Shown here one piece after another: positions 55,690-64,000 of a stretch of 64,000 nt of DNA. The stretch's first letter is position 1. Every line of letters begins with the position of its first letter. The DNA lies in the NCBI GenBank assembly GCA_036936605.1, contig JAUPFV010000003.1, positions 149,204,997 to 149,268,996 of the forward strand, given 5' to 3'. The notes under the pieces are model-generated. The model was not told the DNA's origin. It was given only the letters and a program-made list of their open reading frames with translations, and made no database searches. The translations under genes and the position numbers were made by a program. The DNA comes from Limnanthes douglasii subsp. nivea (taxonomy: Eukaryota; Streptophyta; Magnoliopsida; Brassicales; Limnanthaceae).

Positions 55690-56362
55690 GCTTCTAATGT
55701 AGGTTGAAGATATTCACTTAATATCCACGTGTTAAGAAATCTGATACTAGATTTAATTGGATTAATAGCATTAGAAATAGAGACAAGTAGAGGGCAATGA
55801 TCAGAGCAGGTTCTGGTTAGATGAGTCACTTTTGTAAGATTCAAATAATCAGACCACTTAGAGTTGAATAATTCACGATGCGGTCGTTTCCATATATTTT
55901 TATTAGTAATATGAATCTAGTTCCCACATAACCATCATATTCCAGAGAGTATTCTCGAATGGTGTTACTGAAATCCTCATCACTTTCAAGGCAGAAAGTA
56001 GAGCAACCCATTTGTTCACTGGAAGAAACAATAGAGTTAAAGTCACTTATAACAAACCATTCTTTCATATACAGTAGGGAGGTTGAAGCTTTTGTTAAGA
56101 GATCTATGAATAATTGTTGAATGCAAGAACTGAGGATGGTTGATATCAGTACTGATGTGAATTCCTCAGACCAAAAAAAACAAATCTTAATGCTAATAGT
56201 AGAGCAATAGTTAGCGAAACCAAACTTGATTGTAATGCCATGGATTTTCTCAAATTTGATGAAAGGTTCAATGACTGCTAAAAACACAAATTTTCTTTTT
56301 AAATTATAGACTTTAGCCTTCTGATTGAGGCTTTGTTTCTTATGCCTCGAAACTTCCAACAC
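55690..56362 (-). pseudogene. LINE-B endonuclease domain
   Basis: The AP-type endonuclease of ORF2 nicks target DNA. WFVISDFNSIVSSSEQMGCS corresponds to the catalytic GDFN region, with Gly replaced by Ser. YDGYVGTRFILL and a decayed RLDR region follow. HLTRTCSDHCPLLVSI, with the SDH catalytic motif intact, lies in another frame at about 55795-55840. The linker begins and then breaks off. Confidence 0.8.
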
Positions 56363-56879
56363 ATGAACTTTACCATTGTAATGATTATAATGAGAAGATT
56401 AATTGGCCCCCTCAAAGAAGGACTTTATGATGATATTTCATTTCTTTTTTCTGGTATTAGATTCTTTGATGCTCTAATTTTGAAGAGCTTGAAAGTCCAT
56501 ATCTACTTATTTCTTCATGAGTTTAGGAGTCAGAGGTAAACTGTCCATATAAACTTATTTAGGAGTGTAGCTTTCAAATTATGTGTTGTAATGAGGAGAA
56601 AAATCATCTTTTAAGTTCTTGATTGCATCGATTATATGTTCATTCTTTTCAGAATTAGCTAGGGAAGAAATTCCTTTATGAGAAGATGTTGTAGTGACAA
56701 GACTTCTCTAATAATCATTGTTAATTGGATTAACAATTGTAGACTTAATTTTGTGAGGTTCCTTTTTGTTGATGTCTCTATTTTGTTGAAGATCATTCTT
56801 TTGGACATAGTTGTTAGCATTCTTGATATTCTGGATTTGAAGATTCCTGTTTTCGGGGGTTTCTTTATTTGTAGAGTTT

Positions 56880-57781
56880 ACTTTTTAGAGGTTTCATGGT
56901 TGTGACCAACATGAAAGCAATGAGAACATTATTTTGGCAAGTCTTTGTAGTTTACATGAAGCAAACTACCTTCGTTACTGCCAAAACCAGCCCATATGTG
57001 ATGATGGAGTTTCTTGGAGATGTCAAGTTTAATTCATGCATAATATCTATTGGACATGGCACGATTCTTAGAAGGTATCCAAGTTTTCAATGGGCTACCA
57101 ACAGAAGCAACTACAGAATGTATAAAGTCTTCATTGTATAGATGTTCCGGGATATTTTCAATATGTATCCACATTGAAACTATTGGGCACTCAAACTTTG
57201 GGTTGTATGAAAGGAGCCATTTCAAGACTCTCCTCGAGTTGTCACTAACTGTCCATACTCCTTTAGACCAAATCTTACAGAGGTCATTCTTGGATGAAAA
57301 TTCAAGAAACAAATGCCTAGAATCCCAACTAGTGTAAGTAAACTCTCATGTGATTTTTTTCTCTTAAAATAATTAATTGATAATCTACCTTTTAGGAAAA
57401 CCTTTGATGAATTTACCAATTAACGTGTGTTTAGAAGAAGCCATCATATTTTTTGTCTCTTTCGTGGAATTGCATAGATATATGGTCTTTTCTGGCTTTG
57501 GTATATATAGGTTTGATTTCAGGCATTCTACTAGGAGGGTTGACGATTTCAGCAAACGTTTTTCTTGGAGGCATTGTAGTATTACAAGTAAGTCTCTGCT
57601 TGATTGAGGAACATGAGGCTTTCAGAGTTGGGAATTGATCTACTGTAGGAATGGAGAAGGGCAACATTATAGACAGAGCGAGGCGAGCAAAGCTTGGCGA
57701 GCAACCAAGGGATGACCGGAGAAGAGAAGAGATGGTAGGAAGCAGAGAGAAAGAATCTTCAATGTTTCTTGGAGATTTCAT
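56880..57781 (-). pseudogene. LINE-B ORF1-type protein (DUF4283 and zinc knuckle)
   Basis: Pieces in order on the minus strand: KTFAEIVNPPSRMPEI, then VWTVSDNSRRVLKWLLSYNP, CPIVSMWIHIENIPEHLYNE and ASVGSPLKTWIPSKNRAMS. This is the layout of the plant LINE ORF1/DUF4283 domain. A knuckle CSHCFHVGHNHETS follows, its last Cys changed to Ser. ORF1 proteins bind the element RNA. Stops and frame changes separate the pieces. Confidence 0.78.
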
Positions 57782-57785
57782 GGCT

Positions 57786-58074
57786 CCTCATTTCTTGGGT
57801 AACAAAAATTTACTTATTATAAAAATAACTGGTTATAATATAAAATTTAATTTATAATTAAAAAATTAAGTTATAATATAGACTCAATTTATATATAAAT
57901 ATAAATTTAATTTATATGTAAATAGATGTTGATAGTTGTTAGTCATTTATAACAAAAAAATTAATATATAGATTACAAAAATAAATTTATAGATATTAAA
58001 TTCTTTTGAAAATATTTGTTCGAAAAAACAACTAAAATTTAAAAATTTGCATTCAAAATAAATAAAAATACAAG
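57786..58074. other. AT-rich spacer between LINEs
   Basis: Low-complexity ATTTAATTTATA-type sequence, no gene. Confidence 0.5.
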
Positions 58075-59990
58075 AAATGGATCCTAAAGTAGTATTTCAT
58101 CTTCTTTCTTGTATTGAAAAGGCTTTCCATTCCTTTTATTAGGTACTCTTCAGCAATGATGAAGATGCTAAAATATAATGGATCCTTTTGCCTCAGCCCA
58201 TTGGAAAACTTAAAAAATGCAAATGCTTTAACATGATTATAACATAATATTTGATTGAGTTAATATAATTGGCAATTATATTGATGAATCTTGAATCATA
58301 TCTAAATAGATCTATTATCCAGAGGATAAGTTAATAGATAACCTGTCAAATGTTTTAGTCATATCAACTTTGATTAGGATGTTGCTCTCTCTAATCATTT
58401 TATTTAGGTCATGAGTGATTTTTTAGGCTAATAGAATATTATCATAGTTATTTAATCCATGAACAAAACCAACTTTCTCCTCTGAAATGATCTTAGGAAG
58501 GATAAGAAAAATTAATTCATTAATAATTTTAGAATTAATTCTATTGAGGAAAGTGCAAAAACTGATTGGTCTAAAATATTTCCAAGTTTTAAGGCCATTT
58601 AGTTTGGGCATTAGGAAAATAATAGTAGCAAATATACCTTTAGGAATATGATATCCCATAAAAAACATCATTAATAGCAGCACATAAATGAGTTTAAAAA
58701 ATGTTCCAGCAAGTTTGAGAAAAACTTGTCATTGAATCCATCACTTCCAGTAGCATTTGTTGGACTAAGACTTTTAAATATATCATACACATCATCTTTT
58801 TGGTAAGCTCAATATCATTTTATTGTCTTCTTCTTTTATCGGCTTGGGAATGTTATTTTAGATTTTTATATTTTTGCTTAGGTTTGCGCCATCTAATATA
58901 GCTTTAAAGTAGTTAACAGTTGAAATACCTAGTAAGTTTTGATCCTATATCCATTAATTATTTTCAAGAATGTCAGTGATTTTATTCCTCTCTATTTTTC
59001 TTTTAGAATTGATGAAACCTCAAAGTGTTTTTGTCTCCATCCTTAATCCAACTAGTATTACTTTTTTGTTCCCAAAAGGCTTCCTCTGTGGCAAGTAACT
59101 GCAGGTGATGGGCATTTGCTTTTAAGAACTTAACTTGGTCTTCGATCAACTTTGAATCTTCAAACGTTTTTTCACAAAACTTGAATTTATCTTCTGATTT
59201 TAAAATGGAATCAACGATATTACCAAAGTAATCTTTCCATGTTTTGAGTTTAAACTTTGATCTTTACAGCTTGTTCCAAAACTTGTTAATATGAGATCCA
59301 ACCATTTCATCTTTCCAATTTTTTTCCACAACATCAATGGAATCAGGGTGTAAAACCCACATATTCTGAAACTTTAAACTAGATTTAACTTTATTTGATT
59401 CAATTGATAAGGATATACATAAGGGGGAATGGTCAGATCTTGTCACTTCCATATGTTTGACTTTCGTGTCCTCAAAATAAGAGGACCAAGTTAAGTTGAA
59501 TAAAATTCTATGAAGCCTCTTCCACTTATTGTTATTAGAACAAGTATAATTAGATCATATATAACTCGCATCTTTCAGGTTACTCATAACTAATCATCCT
59601 ATTAAATTATTCTATAGATCTTTTAAATTATTCCAAAGATCAAGCCTGTGAGTCCTACAATATTTAGCATATACAATAGTTATTGTATAATACTTGTCCA
59701 TAACAAGATGGTTGATTTTCACATGTAAATGTTACTCATTATTCATTAACATATCAACACTAAGCTCATTGTTCCGAAATAGCCATATCTTATTAATACA
59801 GTTAGACATACTATTTAGTAATCATATAGATTTAGAAATTCTATGAAGTTTATCAATATTAACCATAGCTCTTGTATAGCTACTAATGATACTTTTTCCA
59901 TTCTAATAATTGACTTTAGTATTCTTATAGAAGCATTGTTACAAATGCCTTTAATATTCTAGTTTAAAATGTTCATAGTCAATTAGATTG
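58075..59990 (-). pseudogene. LINE-A ORF2: endonuclease and reverse transcriptase
   Basis: From 59990 downward: a decayed endonuclease (HVKINHLVMDKYYTITIVYA, LFNLTWSSYFEDTKVKHM, TRSDHSPLCISL with the SDH motif), then the linker (FQNMWVLHPDSIDVVEKNWK, FLKANAHHLQLLATEEAFWE, WIKDGDKNTLRFH). RT follows: ATGSDGFNDKFF, FRPISFCTFLNRINSKII, LPKIISEEKVGFVHGLNNYD, IKVDMTKTFDR and GLRQKDPLYFSIFIIAEEY. The YADD catalytic block should follow but is cut off. Stops occur throughout. Confidence 0.82.
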
Positions 59991-59999
59991 GCTATTTGT

Positions 60000-60872
60000 G
60001 GATCTTAAAGGTCATTTAAAGTTTAAGGCTTTAATCAAAACTGCTCCTTTGTTTGTCTTTTATTTAGATTTCTATATTTTTTTGCTTACTTTTTTTTTAA
60101 ATCCTTACCATCCTCCAATTTTCTGACAATTAGAGATTATAGTATACTCTAAATAGCTTTAGGATTTGGAGAATATTGATCACCGTCTTGATTTTCATAG
60201 TAATTGGACACATAAAAGATATTACCAGATTCAATAGATTTAAGAGCATCTATGATTTCTAAATCTTTTAATTCAGTATTGGCCATTTCTTTCTTTCCTT
60301 CTAGTACCTTGTCCTTCTGATAGTTGTTTGTTGATGAATGATTAGAAATTTAATGAGCATCCTCGTTGTTTTCTGCCTTTTAAATACTCTCATCATTTCC
60401 TTTTCTGATTGTCCTTCATCGTTGTTTTCCTCTTTTCTCTTTCATAGGTTGGTTGGTGTTCCTGAAAAATATCTTTTAATATAAAATATTTAACTTTCGG
60501 AGTCTTGACTCCATCTTGATTTGGTGATTTGGAGCCCAAAATTTTATGTTCTTACTAACTTATTTTTTTGGATTTCAGAACCTTTTTACAATCTTTATGG
60601 TCGTGTCCTAAGAGATAGATTATAGAGAAGTAAGAACGAGGATTACCATAATGTATATCAATCCAACAACCATCATTTTCCTTGAATCCTAACCATGCTC
60701 TGTGTATCTAAGCTTTTGAAGCATCGATCTCTATCCAGGCTCTGGAACAATTATGATTATATATGTCTTTGCTAGGAATCCATATTTGTAAAAAGAAGTA
60801 CTAATAATGGAAGCAATAAATATAATTATTCCTTCATTGAATATATATTCTGGTACATTATGAAATGTTATC
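60000..60872 (-). pseudogene. LINE-A ORF1-type relic
   Basis: VPEYIFNEGIIIFIASIIST at 60862 downward matches the DUF4283-type segment of LINE-B (IPEHLYNEDFIHSVVASVGS). A weak knuckle relic (GHDHKDCKK in another frame) lies near 60590. The rest, to 60000, is acidic linker with many stops. Confidence 0.6.
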
Positions 60873-61279
60873 TGATGAGTCCGGATTCTGTTACCACTAC
60901 GGACAGGGTCAGTTCGGACAAAGACTACCTAACCGGACAGGGCAGTTCGAACACCTCATCCATTGGACTGTTCGAACAAGAACTAAAGTACTTAAAACAT
61001 AATCACTTCTTGACTAAGTTGCCTGCTCTCCTACTAAGAGCTCATGGGTCCTTGAACTTGACCTGAGTCCATTAAACATGACCTGAAAGCCCATAAGGCC
61101 CAGATGTAAGGGTATAAATACCCAACCACCAACATTAAATGAGGGTAATGAAAATTAAATACAACCAGGCTGCTTAATTCTCCCTCTACACACTACCCAA
61201 ACATTAAATACTTACAAACTTGCACAAAACTCTAAACAAAAATTATAAACTTACCCTCAGACAAAAATAAACCACACCA
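60873..61279 (+). repeat. Tat-3 5' LTR
   Basis: 407 bases, TGATGAGTCCGG to AACCACACCA, followed by AA and the primer site. Related along its length to the Tat-2 LTR but without the 21 bp array. TATAAATA at 61113-61120. Confidence 0.88.
61113..61120 (+). promoter_or_regulatory. TATA box of the Tat-3 LTR
   Basis: TATAAATA followed by CCCAACCACCA, as in Tat-2. It sits about 165 bases before the LTR end. Confidence 0.65.
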
Positions 61280-61282
61280 AAT

Positions 61283-61301
61283 TGGCGACCACAGTGGGAG
61301 C
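61283..61301 (+). other. Tat-3 primer binding site
   Basis: TGGCGACCACAGTGGGAGC, four bases after the LTR end. From memory this is complementary to the 3' end of a plant Arg tRNA, the usual primer of Tat/Ogre elements. Confidence 0.85.
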
Positions 61302-61352
61302 ACGACGGTGCCTGAATCAAGCATTCGAAACCAACAAGAAAAATCAGTCTGA

Positions 61353-62847
61353 ATGAATCCGGACGCCCCGGAAGTACCACCAGCTTTGCTTAAAGTGGTG
61401 GGTGAAAATGATGAATACACCATCGAGGAGCGTGATAGATTAAAGGGCGAGATAGAAGCTTTTGAGGGTAGAGAAGGCAAATATGGGCATAAAAGAGAAA
61501 TCAAAGGCATCAGTTGCTCATCATACCCACAACCCTAGAGAGCATGAGCCTTCGAAGACCCATGTGAGCACCAAGAAGACTCATGCTAGCTCCAAAAAAT
61601 CTCACCGATCCAAGCCACTAGAGAGCTCTGACTCAGATTCAGAGTCCTCTGGTAGCTCCTCGTGCGAGGGTGGAGTTGAGGAGTCCTTATCCTCCAGCAG
61701 TGATGAGGGCCGATCTACAAAGAAACAAACGTTAGTAAAGAAATATTCAAGAAAAAAGGATAGACATGGAAAGTTAAAGAGGCATATAGGCAAAGGATCA
61801 TCTCACAGTCGGAGGCATGTAGACCCGATGCTGGTGGATCATTTTGCCTTCCACGATGAACCAGGTATCTTTGCAACTCCCAATGAGGATACTGTTTTCG
61901 GTCGTGGCCGGAATTGGAGACAATCTCCATTGTCTTCCAAGATTCTGTCCGGAAACCTCCCTAAGAGGTTCGATAGCACAAAAATGGAGAAATACGATAG
62001 CAGTAAAGATCCGGACAACCACTTATAGCAATTTAAAAACTTCATGATGAATTTTGATGATGACGACAAGTTACTCTATAGAGCATTCTCCCAATCCTTT
62101 ACGGGGAGTGCTCTGAAGTGGTATAACAGCCTACCTCAAGGCTGCATCAGGAATTTTGATACCTTTTGGGTGGCCTTTCGAAGGCAGTTTGTTGGGAGTA
62201 AGGAATTGAAGGGCAATGGGGACACAATAATCCATTGTGCCCAAGAACCAAACGAATCATTGAAAAAATACATAAATCGTTTTGTAAACACCAAAAATGG
62301 GTTGGCTGATTGCTTCGAGCAAGTAGCAATAACATATTTGAGGCAGGGCTTTAACCCTGGAAATTTGGCTGATTCAGTGACCAGAAAGAAAGCCATGACT
62401 TGGGGAGGTTTGCTGAATCAAGTCGGACAGCAAATCAACGTTGATGAAGCAAAGAAAACTAGGGTGCACCGGCAGGTGAGGTCTGCTCCGGTTGCACCAA
62501 ACGCCAACCAAAATCAGTCCGGGAACAAGGCAAGGGAGACCGGACAGGGGCATAACAGGGCTAAAGCTCAATCTCAGCCAGCTGCGCCTGCCCAGAGTCA
62601 ACAATCTAAGAATAAGAGAGGGCCTTGGGTTCAACCGGAGTGGTTTGTAGAGTTAAAAGAAAGTGTGGCCACCATTTACGACAAAACAAAGGAAGAAGTG
62701 CACTATAGAAGGCCGGCCGCACTGCAATCTCCTAGGGAACATCGTAACAATTCCTTCTGTCAGTACCATAATGATACTGGCCATACTACTGACGATTGTA
62801 TCGCTTTAAAACAAGAAGTTCAGAACTTAATTGAAAGAGGAAAGTAG
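61353..62847 (+). pseudogene. gag: Tat-3 gag
   Basis: ATG 61353 opens MNPDAPEVPPALLKVVGEND. A frame change near 61460-61490 leads into a serine/lysine-rich segment (KKTHASSKKSHRSK, ESSDSDSESSGSSS). The gag core follows: NWRQSPLSSKILSGNLPKRF, a TAG at 62026-62028 where Tat-1 has a Glu-Gln pair, FMMNFDDDDKLLYRAFSQSF, ALKWYNSLPQG, FRRQFVGSKELKGNGD. A glutamine/alanine-rich linker and the zinc motif CQYHNDTGHTTDDC complete it. TAG at 62845-62847 precedes protease. Structural protein of the particle; three lesions. Confidence 0.9.
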
Positions 62848-63708
62848 GGGGCGTATGTCAAAAGAAGAGGAGGAAATAGGCCTGATAATACTCATCGGGC
62901 TGGTCCAAGCAGTGCTGCTCCGGAGGGAGCTATGGCTATAATCGAAAGATTTGATGTAGAGTCAGAGTACTTGGATCCTGATCCAACTCGGAATAGAGTG
63001 GGTGCCATTGAGGAACATTGTAAAATAGTCTCCGGGCTTATTAAGTTTTTTGAGTTACTCACAATTTTCGGAGGGGATACTATGACAGCTCCTACTGCTT
63101 CTTCAAGAAAGAGGCACGTTCATACTTTAGCTACCCAGCTAGAAGGAGGCATGACCTCCTATCAGTCACAAATTCCATTTCCCTTCATTGTGTTCGATAA
63201 GGATGACTTGAGAGATATAGCTGGCCCTCATGAAGATGTTGTTGTCATAGGAGCATCCATTGGGGGCAATGACATAAGACGAATCTTGGTGGATACTCGG
63301 AGTTCAGCCAATATCCTCTTTTTAACCTCTTACAAAAAGATGAAAAATCCAATCGTAATCCAACGTTCGGACAGGTTAATTGTAGGTTTCACTGGAAGCT
63401 CAGCAGATGTGATCGGGGAGTTCGAAGAGGAAGTTTTGTTGGGAAAGGGCCCTTTTAAGAAGATGGTTAGAATACCTTTTATTGTGGTAGATTGTCCCAC
63501 TTGTTATAACGCTATTCTAGGGAGGTCTTGGCTCTCTAGGATGCATGCAGTGGCCTCCACAGTCCACCAGTGTTTAAAATATGTTGTTCAAGGACAAGTG
63601 TGTGACTTGTTCGGAGCAGCCAAAAGATTGCAAGAGAATGTTATGCCACAGCACTGGCTCCACGGACGTTGGGGGCAGTTCGTATAAACGAAGAATAACA
63701 GTTTGAGG
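62848..63708 (+). pseudogene. pro: Tat-3 protease
   Basis: The frame resumes directly after the TAG and reads through to AIIERFDVESEYLDPDPTR, IFGGDTMTAPTASSRKRHV and GPHEDVVVIGASIGG. The active-site motif is VDTRSSANILF, so the invariant Gly of DTG is Arg. YNAILGRSWLSRMHAVASTV follows. A frame change near 63630 moves the end (ECYATALAPR) into another frame, which closes at the conserved TAA near 63694-63696. The DTG change should abolish activity. Confidence 0.88.
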
Positions 63709-64000
63709 GGCTTTCTGGGGGTGAGGGTGAAATTGATGACCCCAGAGAGATTCCTGGAGTGTTGATACCGGTTGAAGAAGTTGAAACACATTCTTTGGAA
63801 GAGGGAAAAAGTGTTAAGTTAGGGTCCAAAATGTCATATGAACTGAAGAATAAAATGTTGAAGTTTCTAAAAGACCATCAGCATGTTTTTGCTTGGTGCA
63901 ATGTTGATGTTACTGGGGTTCCAGTAGATATTATATCATATCACGTATCCATACGGAGGGACATAGCACCTGTGGTACAAAAGAGAAGGGCTTTTTCCAA
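63697..64000 (+). CDS. pol: Tat-3 pol, N-terminal part (runs off the window)
   Basis: Opens with CAG directly after the stop and reads without interruption to position 64000: SGGEGEIDDPREIPG, VETHSLEEGKSVKLGS, MLKFLKDHQHVFAWCNVDVT, GVPVDIISYHVSIRRDIAPV, VQKRRAFS. This matches the segment just before the RT core of Tat-1 (LLNFLSKNLDVFAWRSEDVV). The catalytic part lies outside the window. Confidence 0.88.

Larger units (their letters stand above)
55660..57785 (-). mobile_element. LINE-B: ORF1 and endonuclease part of an L1-type LINE
   Basis: Minus-strand non-LTR element: ORF1-type protein followed by the start of ORF2. It ends after the endonuclease at about 55660, so reverse transcriptase and the 3' end are missing. 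This is the opposite of the usual 5' truncation of LINEs and points to later deletion. Confidence 0.82.
58075..60872 (-). mobile_element. LINE-A: L1-type LINE cut at both ends
   Basis: Minus-strand ORF1 end, endonuclease, linker and reverse transcriptase. The left side stops inside RT near 58075. The right side is interrupted inside ORF1 (VPEYIFNEGI) by the Tat-3 LTR at 60873, so its start should lie beyond Tat-3, outside the window. Confidence 0.82.
60873..64000 (+). mobile_element. Tat-3: 5' part of a Tat element, continues past the window
   Basis: 5' LTR, primer site, gag, protease and start of RT. It is inserted in LINE-A. The LTR belongs to the Tat-2 family. The gag is closest to Tat-5 and Tat-6. 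Four coding lesions are visible before the conserved stop. Confidence 0.92.

Noticed and set aside
1..64000. A wholly new defence or metabolic system
   Set aside because: Nearly all coding sequence belongs to known plant transposon classes. The unusual parts are features of those elements, and no unexplained cluster of intact genes is present.

Overview
This 64 kb window looks like repeat-rich intergenic chromatin from the nuclear genome of a eudicot plant. The base composition is AT-rich. Almost all recognisable coding sequence belongs to plant transposable elements: Ty3/gypsy elements of the Tat type, one Ty1/copia element, L1-type LINEs, and candidate TRIM, SINE and MITE copies. The only host-type gene recognised is a broken F-box gene. 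No rRNA gene, functional tRNA gene or CRISPR array was seen. The species cannot be named from this sequence alone.

Layout. 1-2521 is copy 1 of a repeat (family A), interrupted by a complete Tat element (Tat-1, 2522-12834) with 295 bp LTRs and a 5 bp target-site duplication. Repeat A resumes briefly at 12840-12882. 12.9-17.2 kb is AT-rich and holds a candidate TRIM, a candidate SINE and a decayed tandem repeat. 17257-21333 is a minus-strand copia element with an extra pol tail outside one LTR. 21.3-25.1 kb is unassigned. 25.1-29.9 kb is a decayed minus-strand Tat element (Tat-5) with one LTR, and 30.3-31.7 kb holds scraps of another (Tat-6). 33449-39527 is two further copies of repeat A in tandem (period about 3.57 kb), each with a palindromic MITE-like insert. 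39528-42856 is the 3' half of a Tat element (Tat-2). Its LTR abuts a heavily mutated Tat element (Tat-4, 42857 to about 50690). The F-box pseudogene follows at 50816-51850 (minus). 55.7-60.9 kb holds two truncated minus-strand LINEs. 60873-64000 is the 5' part of a further Tat element (Tat-3) that runs off the window.

How the parts work together. Tat-1 gives the complete plan: LTR, primer site, gag-protease, stop codon, reverse transcriptase with two RNase H domains, integrase, a 34 bp x 6 minisatellite, a long gene on the opposite strand (the antisense ORF, aORF), polypurine tract, LTR. Three Tat copies (Tat-1, -2, -4) keep an intron at the same place and phase in the antisense gene, and two of them have a TATA box just upstream of it on the antisense strand. 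Three copies (Tat-1, -3, -4) also have a stop codon at the same place between protease and reverse transcriptase. Repeat A carries a plus-strand relative of the antisense gene with identical spacing between two conserved blocks. These shared, selected-looking features are the most interesting content. I found no evidence for a wholly new kind of system, and every element shows coding damage.
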